Part shown: piece after piece, positions 54,397 through 63,867 of the stretch
How the letters are laid out: each line of letters opens with the position of its first letter
Numbering within the stretch: the stretch's first letter is position 1
Program-made: the position numbers and the translations under genes
Source of the DNA: Mycoplasma suis str. Illinois
Lineage (GTDB): Bacteria > Bacillota_I > Bacilli_A > Mycoplasmatales > Mycoplasmoidaceae
Direction: 5' to 3'
NCBI RefSeq assembly: GCF_000179035.2
Contig: NC_015155.1
Coordinates: forward strand, 434,001-498,000
Length of the DNA stretch: 64,000 nt
The notes under the pieces: model-generated
What the model saw: only the letters and a program-made list of their open reading frames with translations
What the model was told of the DNA's origin: nothing
Database searches by the model: none

Positions 54397-54972
54397 TTAA
54401 GAAATAATGTTCTGAGTTAATGGAGCATTATTCTCTTCCTTCCTTACACAGAGCACTTCTATAAGATTTTTCTCCGAAATATTTTCTTTTTTACATTCAA
54501 GAGAAATATTTCCTAATTTTTCTGTGTTAACTTTTACTGTTCAATGATTTTCAGCTTTATCTTTTGAAATTTCTCAATATCCACTCAAAATTTCTTCAAT
54601 CTTTTCAGATTTTGCCCTTATTTTTAAATAATCTTTATTTTCTTCTTCCTCACTTCTTTCTCAGAAACTCTCACATTCAACTTTCTTTTCTTCTATATTT
54701 GGATCTTGATTTTGCTTTTCACTTTTAATAATTATTTGCTGATAACAAGATGTTGATCCTTTCGACTTTCCCAAATTTTTAATAATGTATTCAGACAATA
54801 AATTTGGATTTTTTTCAAATGAAGAAGAATTTACTTCTTGAGGAGAATCTCCATGATTTTCTCGTTTTCCTTCTGAATTAAAAGGTCAAGTTTTCATTCC
54901 ATAACCGACACCAGCAGCTCCACCAAGGACACTCACAGACAAAACTCCTATTAATATTTTTGACCCTATCAT
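54397..54972 (-). CDS. Four-cysteine anchored protein, 191 aa
   Basis: ATG start, anchor SKILIGVLSVSVLGGAAGVG, then TSCYQQIIIKSEKQNQ, KVECESFWERSEEE and SLECKKENISEKNLIEVLC. No tract. Confidence 0.75.
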
Positions 54973-55035
54973 CAACAAATTATTAAGTTTTTAATAAAAA
55001 ATATTTTTAAGCTTCCGAAGAAGCTTAAAAAACTT

Positions 55036-56095
55036 CTATTGAAGTTGATTCATTATTCTTAACATTCTTCTTCCAATAAGAACTTCCATTGAAGATTCAG
55101 CTCTTTTTATTTTTCTTTCAATTTCAGCCAATTTAGGATAGCAAATTGAATTGACTGATAATCAAAAGAAAGCTACTCCGCAAGTTCTTTTACTATCCAT
55201 ATATTCTTTCTTTTCTTGTCTAGCTCCCTTAACTCTTGAGATTCAGTTATTTCAATCTTCTTGATTATCTAATAATTGTTTGAAAGGATTTTCTCCAGAT
55301 TCAAATGACTTTTCACTATATTGATTGAACAAAGGAGCTCAGTCTAATCCTTCAGCAGTTCACTTAATCTTTTCGAGAGATTCTTTAGTTTTCTTTAATT
55401 CTTCAATAGTAGAAATAATTGGAGCACTTCTTCTACTTCTGCCATTTTCAGAAGTTATTCCTAAAGAACTTCCAAATTCTTTAGTCAAAATTTCTTGTTT
55501 CTCCCTAACTTCTAAATATTTTTCAAAATAACTTTTTAAAGACTCTCGCCCCTCTTTCTTTAAGAAATAAGTTAATTCAGAATTAACTGTTACTTCTCCT
55601 TTTTCGGAAGATTTCAAATAATTCTCTCCATTTTCCTTTAAATTCTTAAAAGCTTCTTGAAAATTTTCGGGAGAAGATGTTTTCTCCTTAGTTTCAGTAG
55701 AGATAATTTCTCTCTTGGAATTAATTTCATTCACTTTTCTTTCTCTTTTTATTGCAGAAAAAATTTCTGCAATTGGAGAAATTGGCTTTTCCTCCTTAAC
55801 GTTTAATGTTGTTTCCGATAATTCTTCGCTCTTAACTTCCTCTACTGTTATAGAGGAAGTTCCTGCTTTTAATTGATTTAAATTTTGAGTTTCTAGTTTT
55901 TTGACAGAATTATTTTCGAAATTTAGATCCTGATCTCCTTTAACTACAAAATCATTTTTATTGAATGCCCCCCCCCAGGTAAGTTTCTGATGAAGATTGC
56001 TTAGAAAATCAAGAAGAAGGAGAGGAAGAAATTATTAAGGGAGTAGACCCTCCTCCCAAAGAAAAAATTGTTAGTAATGCTAAATTGGCTTTCAA
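55036..56095 (-). CDS. Family Q protein Q1, phase OFF (352 aa when ON)
   Basis: TTG start, anchor LALLTIFSLGGGSTPLIISS. The G9 tract 55968-55976 makes it stop after GGGIQ. With 8 G it continues GGAFNKNDFVVKGDQD. Family end: GLDWAPLFNQYSEK, DWNNWISRVKGARQEKKEYM, TCGVAFFWLSVNSICYPKL and MEVLIGRRMLR. Length is one base over a multiple of three. Confidence 0.75.
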
Positions 56096-56152
56096 AATGA
56101 CCTAAAACTTGACAAATTATTTTTATTATAAATTTGACTCTTTAAGTCTCTA

Positions 56153-56178
56153 AAAGTCAGCAATTAGCTGACTTTTAT
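56153..56178 (-). terminator. Hairpin downstream of Q2
   Basis: AAAAGTCAGC AATTA GCTGACTTTT, long stem 33 bp past the Q2 stop. Confidence 0.6.
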
Positions 56179-56210
56179 ATTTCTTTCTCTTAAATTATTT
56201 GTTTATTTTT

Positions 56211-57242
56211 TTAAGATTGTTTCATTTTTCTAAATAAGTTTCTTCCAATAAGTACTTCCATTTCGGCTTCAGCCTTCTTCACATCATTTGTATATTTGTC
56301 AAGTTCAGGATAGCAGAAAGAATTTCCTCCAAAAGCTAAAAATATTACTCCACAAGTTCTATGGTTATCCATATATTTTTGTTTTTCATCTCTTACCTTC
56401 TTAACTTTTGTGACTCAACTACTTCAATCCTTTTCATCTTTTACTAAAAATCTGAAAGGATTATCATTATCTCCAAAATTTTTATTTCCATATTTATCGA
56501 AAAGAGGGGCTCAGTCTAATCCTTGATTTGTTCAGCCTATACTATTCAAAGATTCAACTACTCTCTTCATTTCTTCTTGACTAGAAGAAGTTTGAACACT
56601 TCTTCTATTTCTTACTCCAATAGAACTATCAAAATCTTTAGTTAATTCATCTCTTTGTTTTCTTAAATTTATTTGCTCTTCAAAGAAAGTCTTAAGAGCC
56701 TTTCTACCCTCTTCCCTTAAGTAATAAGTAACTTCTGGATTAACTGTCTTCACCTCTCGAGAGATTGAGTCTGAAATATCTTGTTCATTAATTTTTAGAG
56801 TCTCAAAAACTTCTCTAAATTCTGCCGAAGAAGTTAACTTTTTCTTAGAAGCTACAGTAATAGCTTCTCTTCTTGAGGCAAATTCTTGTACTTTCTGTTC
56901 TTGACTCATTGCGGAAAAAATTTCTTGAATGGAAAAACTTTGACTCTTTTTTTCAGGAATTACCTCTTCTTTGGGCAATTCGGTTTTTTCGGCTACCTCT
57001 ATTTTCATTGAAGAAGAATTGGATAATTGACCCAATCCTTTTGTTTCTAATTTTTCAACTGTAGAGCCACCAAAATTTAAACTTTTGTCACTTTTTGCCT
57101 CAAAATTGGTTTTTTGCATGCTTGACGCATGCATTGAATTTTGGTTAGAAAATAGTGAAGATTGAGATGACGAAAGAATTAATGGGGTTGTGCCCCCCCC
57201 CGCGAGGGAAATAGTAGTTAAAACAGCTAAGCTAGTCTTCAA
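56211..57242 (-). CDS. Family Q protein Q2, phase ON, 343 aa
   Basis: TTG start (MKTSLAVLTTISLAGGGTTP), with G9 at 57193-57201 encoding AGGG in frame. The middle is charged, with EVTYYLREEGRKALKTFFEE and RNRRSVQTSS. The C-terminal block has GLDWAPLFDKYGNK, DWSSWVTKVKKVRDEKQKYM, RTCGVIFLAFGGNSFCYPEL and MEVLIGRNLFRKM. Two Cys fixed in Q1-Q3. Confidence 0.8.
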
Positions 57243-57302
57243 TTTTTCTTAAAAACTTGACAAATTATTTCTATTATATATTTATTCTTTTAGAGAAATA
57301 AA

Positions 57303-57322
57303 AAGCCAGCCAATTGCTGGCT
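57303..57322 (-). terminator. Hairpin downstream of the gene at 57349
   Basis: AAGCCAGC CAATT GCTGGCTTT, 8 bp stem, 27 bp past the stop. Confidence 0.6.
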
Positions 57323-57348
57323 TTCTATCTATAACTAATTAACTCTAA

Positions 57349-58020
57349 TTAAGTTTTGTAATAATTGCAAGTTACTTCTACTCGATTATTTGAACTTAAT
57401 AATTTTTCTGTACATCTAGCTAAAAATGTACTTCAACTTCTAGTATTTTCAAATTCATCAGAAATATCTTGTGACATTAATTGTCACTCTCTAAGTTGTT
57501 TGTGAACTTCATTTTTATCTCCCCTTAATCATTCAATTTTTGTATCTACATTTCCTAATTCAAAATTCTTGGTTCATTCTCCGCAACCCTTCTTTAGTTG
57601 ATCTTTTTCTTTAATTCATCTATCACATATTTTGGAACTTTCTCCTTTCTCTACAGCTATATATTCTCATAGAGTTTCAGCATTTTCAGAAATATCATCT
57701 TCTAATTCTCCATAATCCATATCTTCTTCAGAAAGTTGCAATAAATCTTGTTCAGGATCATTAATTTCTTGGAAATCTTTCAATTTTGGTTCTAACTCCT
57801 CTACTCCCTTTTCTGACAAGATTATTTCCGTTTCCGTCAGTTCTTGTGACTTTTCTGAATGATCGCCAGAATCGCTTTCCGGAGAAACTCTTTCATCTGC
57901 ACTTAATACTTTATGTTCTTCAGTAGAAGAACTATTGTAAGCTAAAATACCTCCGCCGGTGGCAACAGCTGTTCCTGTCAGTAATGTTCCAACGAGAGCA
58001 TATGCTCTCGTAATTGCCAT
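57349..58020 (-). CDS. Four-cysteine anchored protein with acidic linker, 223 aa
   Basis: ATG start, anchor YALVGTLLTGTAVATGGGIL, acidic linker of about 90 residues, then KICDRWIKEKDQLKKGCGEW, LARCTEKLLSSNNRVEVTC and the end NYYKT. Its ATG abuts the stop of the preceding gene. Confidence 0.75.
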
Positions 58021-58242
58021 CTAACTCTTTTTTACTTTTTTATTTTTCTTAGATTCTGCAATAGCTTTGTCTAGTGATTCCAAAGTTTGTTGCAGAAGAT
58101 TTCTTAATCCTTGATCGCTAATCTCATCAATACTTTCTTTATTACTATTATCTTTTTCAGTTTTTTCTTGACTATCTTCTCATTCCAATAGTTCTTCTAG
58201 AATCTCTTCGAAAGTAAGATGATCCTTCTTTTTCTTTTTCAA
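58021..58242 (-). CDS. Small charged cytoplasmic protein, 73 aa
   Basis: TTG start after an in-frame TAA. No anchor, highly charged: KKKKKDHLTFEEILEELLEW, then a basic C-terminal end. It ends directly at the ATG of the four-cysteine gene, which suggests translational coupling. Confidence 0.5.
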
Positions 58243-58754
58243 TTTACCTAAGTATAACTTTTATATCCCTTTAGTTTTTTGATGGATATTTAAAGAGAAA
58301 TTTTTAAACTCAATAGCCAAAATTATACATTTTGCTTATTCGACTTTGTTCTATTACTTCTAGAACAACTTCTTTTGAGTTGATAGAATCACAAAAATCA
58401 ACTCCTTTCATCTTCAGGAGTTGGATTAACCAACTTAACTGTTCTAATTCTCTGGTCAGAAGAATTTCTTCTGAAGAGACTCCTCAATCAAGAAATTTTC
58501 TCTAGTCTTCTTATTTCTTACTCTTTATTGCGGGCCAAAATGCCAACCAAACCTAAAAACTTAAATCTACTTTTGCTCTTCCTTACCAGCTAATTAACTC
58601 TATTTTATTATTGTTTTTAAAACTTTGAAATAGCAAAAAATTTTTGAACTTACTTACTCTACTAAAAGATAATTAAGTTTAAAACTTTTTAAACTATTAA
58701 ATTTACTTTTTAGTTTTTTCTTGAAAGTTAATGAAAACTTTAACTTTTCTGAAT
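58243..58754. other. 512 bp spacer with two overlapping minus-strand open frames
   Basis: Two frames are open with TGA as Trp around 58304-58520 and neither has a standard start. One reads VSSEEILLTRELEQLSWLIQ and ends GYWV; the other reads VKLVNPTPEDERSWFLWF and ends KQNV. Neither resembles the families here. I see no promoter or RNA. Confidence 0.3.
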
Positions 58755-59170
58755 TTATTTAGTTAGTTTTTCAATTTTTTCTTCAATTTCTTGTTGAAAT
58801 TTTTCTAACTTTCCTTCTTTTTCTAATTCATTGAAATATTCTTCATCTCTTCTAGTTCAAGATCATTTCTCATCTTTTTTGGATTTAGTTATTTCAGTTA
58901 TTAAAGAAAGATCGCAATCTTTCTTAATTTCGATTGTTTTAGTTGTTTTTTCCTCAAAAAGGAATAAACAATCTAATTTATCTTTATTGTCTTTATTACT
59001 TGTTCACCCTTCTTTAGGTAAAACATATCCATAAATTAATCTATAGTCCTCTAAATTTTGTTTCTCTGAATATTCCGTTAAATTTATGCCCCCCCCGCAA
59101 GAGCAAAAATATAGGAACCGGAAAATACAGCTCCCAAACTAACAATAATCGCCTTTAAGAAAGTAAGCAT
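58755..59170 (-). CDS. Anchored Cys-pair protein R1, phase OFF (138 aa when ON)
   Basis: ATG start (MLTFLKAIIVSLGAVFSGSY). G8 at 59089-59096; as assembled the product ends AGGA. With 9 G: AGGGINLTEYSEKQNLEDYR, GYVLPKEGW, KLDCLFLFEEKTTKTIEIKK, DCDLS and a charged tail ending KLTK. Length is one base short. Paralogue of R2. Confidence 0.75.
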
Positions 59171-59245
59171 CTAAATTTTCTTAAATTCTTATAAAAAACT
59201 ATTAAGTCGAACTAAGTCGACTTAAAAATTTTTTAACTATCTTTT

Positions 59246-59680
59246 CTATTCAGCTTCTTGAATTTGTTGCTGTTCAAGTTTTTCTTTTATCTTTAACATC
59301 AACTCACTAATTTCTTTTTGCTTTTCCTCATTGTCCTTAATTTGTTCTAAGTAATTTTGATCTCATCTTTCTCATAGCCCCTTTTCTTTGTCTTTTCTAG
59401 AGCTCGCAACCTCTTCTACTCATTGAGGAGAACAATCAACTACTGTTTTAATTTCTTTGGTACTTCTATTTTCCAATAGAAATCCACAAGTTAATTTATC
59501 TTTTGAATCATTATTGTTGTTTGTTGATTCATCAGTAACAACATAACCTCACAATAGTCTGTGATTCCATTTTTCTACTCAATTATTTATTTTTTGGGCG
59601 CCCCCCCCAATTGCAAAAATAGAAGCACCTGAAGCTAAGGTACCTGATCCTAACAGAATAGCTTTTAAAAGTGTAAACAT
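59246..59680 (-). CDS. Anchored Cys-pair protein R2, phase ON, 144 aa
   Basis: ATG start (MFTLLKAILLGSGTLASGAS). G8 at 59601-59608 encodes IGGGAQKINNW in frame. Then GYVVTDEST, KLTCGFLLENRSTKEIKTVV, DCSPQW and a coiled tail ending QQQIQEAE. The same order as R1. Confidence 0.8.
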
Positions 59681-59770
59681 CTTAAATTCTTATTTATTCT
59701 AAACAAGGAGATAAATTTTTTAAATTATTTCCTTGTTTAGGGAAGAAAAACACTTACTTTTTTTACATTT

Positions 59771-59796
59771 ATAAGTCGACCAAATGGTCGACTTAA
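59771..59796 (-). terminator. Hairpin downstream of the gene at 59817
   Basis: TAAGTCGACCA AA TGGTCGACTTA: a very long perfect stem. Confidence 0.6.
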
Positions 59797-59816
59797 TAAC
59801 TTTCTAAATTATTTCT

Positions 59817-60119
59817 TTATTGCTTTTTGAAGAAATCTGGACACAAGAAGCTATTTTTAGAAATTTGGGTACATTGAACTGGCTCTTTACCTTCTTTCTT
59901 TATTTGAACCTCCTTATTCATAAATTCTTCTGAATCTTCAACAACTTCAGATCATTCTTTTCAAGGAGACTTCTCTTCAACCTTTTTTATTTCAACTACT
60001 ACTTCAGTAATATCTTTAGATCTTTTTTTACTTAATTCCATTCCACTTCCCGCAATCATTCCAAATGAACTAACAGCAATCACAACTATTGGAAAAAGTT
60101 TTCCTATTCCTAAAGCCAT
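59817..60119 (-). CDS. Small anchored protein S1, 100 aa
   Basis: ATG start (MALGIGKLFPIVVIAVSSFG), IAGSGMELSKK, then EKSPWKEWSEVVEDSE and the pair VQCTQISKNSFLCPDFF. Where S2 has the tract-encoded AGGG, S1 has AGSG from mixed codons: an unswitched twin. Confidence 0.75.
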
Positions 60120-60160
60120 AGAAAAATTAAATTATATTAATTTCCTAAAAACTTAGGATC

Positions 60161-60547
60161 TTAAAAATCTGTCATATTATATTCTCCGTTGTAATTTTGT
60201 GAATAAGGAAAAATAGGTTTTGGTGCAGGCTTTCAGCCAACAAAAGAAGAATCTTCACAAACAAAATCCATTTTTGAAATTTGCTTGCAAGTTACGGAAG
60301 AACTTCCTACTTTTTGAACTTGAACTTCTTTTTCCTTAAATCGTTCTACTCTATCGACAACTTTTTCTCAACTTTCATATTTTGGAGTAATTTCCTTAGT
60401 TACTACTTCTAAACTAATTTCTGCCGCTTTCGCGGCAACACTAGAAGAAGATTTAACTAATTCAACGCCCCCCCCCGCGATTAAACCTACAGAACTACCA
60501 ACAACCAAAACAACTGGAAATAATTTTGCAAATCCTAAAGTGGCCAT
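60161..60547 (-). CDS. Small anchored protein S2, phase ON, 128 aa
   Basis: ATG start (MATLGFAKLFPVVLVVGSSV). G9 at 60468-60476 encodes AGGGVELVKSS in frame. Then KYESWEKVVDRVERFKEKEV, TCKQISKMDFVCED and the end NGEYNMTDF. Confidence 0.8.
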
Positions 60548-60578
60548 CTTTTAAAAAACAACTTATATATTAACTTAA

Positions 60579-61700
60579 CTAACTTTTAAGAGATGATGAA
60601 AGTTGATTCATTTGTCTCAAAAGACTCTTACCTACTATTACTTCCATTCCGGCCAAAGCTTTTTTAATTTTCCCTTCATAACTAGATAATTCTGTGTAAC
60701 ATCAGTTGTTAGATCCGAAAACTATAAGCCCTACACATCAAATTTTCCCCCTTAAATATTTTTCTTTTTCTTCTATAGCTGATTTAACTTCAGATAACCA
60801 ATTATTTCATTCTTGTTCGTTCTCTAAGAAAGGACTAAATGGATTATTGGAATCATTTCACTTTTTTTCTTTATGTGCCTTATAAAGAGGATCTCAATCT
60901 AAACCTCTTTGTTTTCAATTAATTTTTTGAAGAGCTTCATTGAATTTTTGAATATTCACGACAGGAATATTTGTGGGAGAAGTTGTTGAGGAAACTTCAT
61001 TATCGGAAAGACTTCTCCTTCTTCTGCTAGGAGTTTTATTTATTCCTGCGCTTTCTGTTTCCAATTTTTTTCTTAATTCTTGTTGTCTAGTTTGTATTTC
61101 TGAATATTTTTCTAAATAATCTTGAATCGCATTTCTTCCCTCTGGTTTCAAGAAATAAGTTGATGCTGCCGCGGAAGATTCTGAATCAGTCCCCTTTAAT
61201 GTTTTAAAAGCTTCTTTCATACCTTGAGAGGAGGAAGACAAATTTTTTAAAGTTTCTGAAGGAACTTTCTGTCTTTCTTCTTCAATTTTTTGAATATTTG
61301 TTTCTCTAGAAGATTCTTTAAAAATTCCTTGGATAGCTGAAACTGGAGATTCTTGCTGTTCAGTATCTAGGGAGAAAACTTCAACTTCAAGATTTGTTTT
61401 TTGTTCTTCTATTTGATTTGTGACCTCCAAAGAAGTTGAGGTAGTAGAAGAAGTAGCTGATAAGCTACTTACTTCTTTAGCTTCTAAGCTACCTAAATTA
61501 GTATTTTCAAGTTTTAGATCTTTATTTGTTTGAGAATTGAAGTTATATTGATTTGTTCCTCCACTAGAAAAAGAATTTTTCAGATCTAATAGTGAAGTTC
61601 AACTAAAAGAAGAGTTATTGGAAGATACTAAGGTGTACGAACTGCCCCCCCCAAGTGAGAGGGCAGCTAATATGGGGGCACAAACTTTTAAACTTTTCAA
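60579..61700 (-). CDS. Family Q protein Q3, phase ON, 373 aa
   Basis: TTG start (MKSLKVCAPILAALSLGGGS), with G8 at 61645-61652 in frame. Ser/Thr-rich region (residues ~25-105), then STYFLKPEGRNAIQDYLEKY, a SRRRRSL segment, GLDWDPLYKAHKEKK, EWNNWLSEVKSAIEEKEKYL, WCVGLIVFGSNNWCYTEL and MEVIVGKSLLRQM. An extra Cys in the anchor. Confidence 0.8.
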
Positions 61701-61797
61701 GCGTTTTTAGTTTTTTCTCTAAAGAGTTTAAAAATCGATTATTTGTCTATTAAAAACTTAATAAATTATTAGTTTTGTGTTATAATTACGAACTTTT

Positions 61798-61934
61798 TTA
61801 TTTTTGATGATCGCTTTGTCCTTTATTTTGCTCTTCCCGAATAACGGGAGGAGATTGCTCGAAAAAAGAACTAACTAAAGCGCCCCCCCCGCTACACTTG
61901 CAAGAGCAATTAGCAATTTATGAATTCCTTCCAG
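61798..61934 (-). CDS. Minimal tract protein T1, phase OFF (about 45 aa when ON)
   Basis: The frame has no ATG; CTG at 61934 or TTG at ~61919 are candidates. Anchor HKLLIALASVAGG, G8 at 61883-61890. With 9 G it reads AGGGALVSSFFEQSPPVIRE and ends SDHQK. Two bases after the stop of T2. The smallest unit here with the anchor-plus-tract plan. Confidence 0.45.
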
Positions 61935-61935
61935 A

Positions 61936-62312
61936 CTACCTTATTAAAGATCCTTTTCTCAAGGTAATGTTGTCGCAAGAGAATTTATTTTCTGAAACTT
62001 TTTCACAAGTTGTCTTTTGGATATCTCCGTTATAGTAACTAAAGATGATTTCTTGCTTATTGTCTTTTGTTTTTTCTACTTTTAAAGCTTCTTCTGTTGA
62101 ATGTGTATCACTTCCTTGTGAACTGCCTTGAGAATCTGTACCACTATGTGATTGAGCGGAATGAGAAGTATTTCCATTTCTAGAAACTAATGAACTAGAG
62201 GTAGATGAAACGGGCTTTTCACTCAAGTGATAGCCCCCCCAGCAGCTATTCCGATTGAACTAACAACCACCAAGGAAACAGGAAATACCTTACCAATACT
62301 CAATAAAGCCAT
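61936..62312 (-). CDS. Anchored Ser-rich protein T2, phase OFF (125 aa when ON)
   Basis: ATG start (MALLSIGKVFPVSLVVVSSI). G7 at 62234-62240; with 8 G the frame runs AGGGYHLSEKPVSSTSS, a Ser/His-rich stretch, then TTCEKVSENKFSCDN and GSLIR. Length is one base short. The anchor matches S1 and S2. Confidence 0.75.
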
Positions 62313-62525
62313 ACCAAAAGAATTTTATATTTGGCTTATACTCTTTTTTCTCTAGTTCTTAAATTACTTAGACTTTTTATACATTTTTGCTTTGATTGAA
62401 ATTAATTACTTTTCTGTAACTCCCCTCTCTTTAGCTCAGAAAGTCAACTTAATTTGACTTTCTTAATTATTTATTTCTTAAAGTAAAAGCTCTTTTTTTC
62501 CTTAGCTTTTAACTAAAAACTAAAT

Positions 62526-62792
62526 TTATTTGTTTTTTGTCTTTTTGAATCAAGATTTTCAGATTCTAGAAATTTCTTTCTTAATGGGATTATCTTTGTC
62601 TAAACGTCAAGGTCTTCAGAAAAACTTAACACTTGTTCCTCATTCATAATTAACTGTTGAATTTTCTTCCGCTTCTTCTGAAATTTGTTCTTCTTTTTCT
62701 GAAATTATTTGTTGATTACTATTTTCATAATTTTCTAAAACTTCAATATCTGTCAGATCTTTTTCTAAAGACAAAGAATCAGCATTACTCAT
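62526..62792 (-). CDS. Small soluble protein, 88 aa
   Basis: ATG start. No anchor: acidic first half, then YEWGTSVKFFWRPWRLDKDN and a basic end WKSWFKKTKNK, with five TGA-Trp codons. 62313-62525 upstream (in map order) holds no gene that I can see. Confidence 0.55.
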
Positions 62793-62864
62793 TATTTCTG
62801 AACATTATTTAATTATGATGTTTTTTGACATTTCTATAAAAGTTCTTAAAAACTAAAAATATTG

Positions 62865-63008
62865 TTATGCTGCCGCTGCGGGAGCTCCCGCTCCACTACA
62901 AGAGCTTTGTTGACCATTTTCTGTTGCTGGAGGCTTACCAACCAATAAATAAGTTGTGCCTATAAATGTTCCTCCTATTAAGAGATAAAACAAAACCTTA
63001 AGCTTCAA
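62865..63008 (-). CDS. Small anchored protein, 47 aa
   Basis: TTG start, anchor VLFYLLIGGTFIGTTYLL, short polar tail with one Cys and the end GAGAPAAAA. The 63009-63277 interval shows only AT-rich sequence and very short ORFs. Confidence 0.45.
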   Translation of the reverse strand: MKLKVLFYLLIGGTFIGTTYLLVGKPPATENGQQSSCSGAGAPAAAA

Positions 63009-63277
63009 GATATTTTATAAGTAACTTTTTTAGTTACTTAAGGAAAAATAAAAAACATTAAGTTTTTCTTTTTATTTCAGAATTCTTATATTTTCTTTCT
63101 TCTTTAATAACTTTTAAAACTTTTGATAATTAAGTTTTACTTTGGTTAATTTTTGTAATTTTATTTCCTCCTTCTAAGGACTTCCTATTTCCATTTCAGA
63201 ATCTTCTTCATTTGATTCTTGTTTAGTTTTCTTCGCCTCTTAATCTGTTTTTAATTTAGTCAGAAAAGTCAAAATGA

Positions 63278-63493
63278 CTAATTGACTTTTTTGGAATAAT
63301 CTATTTCAAATTTCAAAGTCATAACATATTTTCCTGAAGCTCCATTTTTATGTTCCTTAGGGAGATTTACTTTAACAAGAATATCTCCTTGGTTACTGGA
63401 ATTTTGTGTATTAGACACATAACCTCCAGTAACTATGGAAATACTAGATCCTGCTAATAACAATCCCATAAGTATTTTTGACAAAAGAGTCAA
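63278..63493 (-). CDS. Small anchored protein, 71 aa
   Basis: TTG start (LSKILMGLLLAGSSISIVTG after the first residues), then a polar tail with VNLPKEHKNGASGKYVMTL. No Cys, no tract. Confidence 0.5.
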   Translation of the reverse strand: MTLLSKILMGLLLAGSSISIVTGGYVSNTQNSSNQGDILVKVNLPKEHKNGASGKYVMTLKFEIDYSKKVN

Positions 63494-63671
63494 GCTAAAT
63501 TAACTAAAAGTATGAAAGTTCCAAATTTTCACTACATAAATAACCAAAAAACTATTTATCAATTTCCTTTCTTTCATATAGCTGTTGGCAGCTATAGCTG
63601 AATATTTTTTTAAAAAATTCTTACAAAAACTACAAATGGATTAATTGATAGGTTTTTTAGAAATAACTATT

Positions 63672-63857
63672 TCAAACGCCAAAATCATTACCTATTTCTC
63701 CCAATAAAGATTTATTTGCGTTGAGAGAATGATTTTCATTTTTTTCTTTTAAAGGTTTTGTATGTTGTTGATTATTAGATAAGTAACTAACAGAAACCGC
63801 AGAACTTCCGGCACCGACTGTCAAGATTCCAAACAAAATCTTTGTTAAGAATTTCAA
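63672..63857 (-). CDS. Small anchored protein, 61 aa
   Basis: TTG start (MKFLTKILFGILTVGAGSSA), then a polar tail ending LLGEIGNDFGV. Same size and anchor style as the neighbour at 63278. Confidence 0.5.
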   Translation of the reverse strand: MKFLTKILFGILTVGAGSSAVSVSYLSNNQQHTKPLKEKNENHSLNANKSLLGEIGNDFGV

Positions 63858-63867
63858 CTTAATTTTT

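Noticed and set aside
61936-62226. 96 aa ORF starting at a TTG as an independent soluble protein
   Set aside because: The anchor and G7 tract upstream, and the match of the anchor to S1 and S2, show it is the post-tract part of T2.
5066-62240. Regularly recurring poly-C runs as a CRISPR or insertion-sequence signature
   Set aside because: Spacing follows gene lengths, not a repeat-spacer period, and no transposase, cas gene or terminal inverted repeats are visible.
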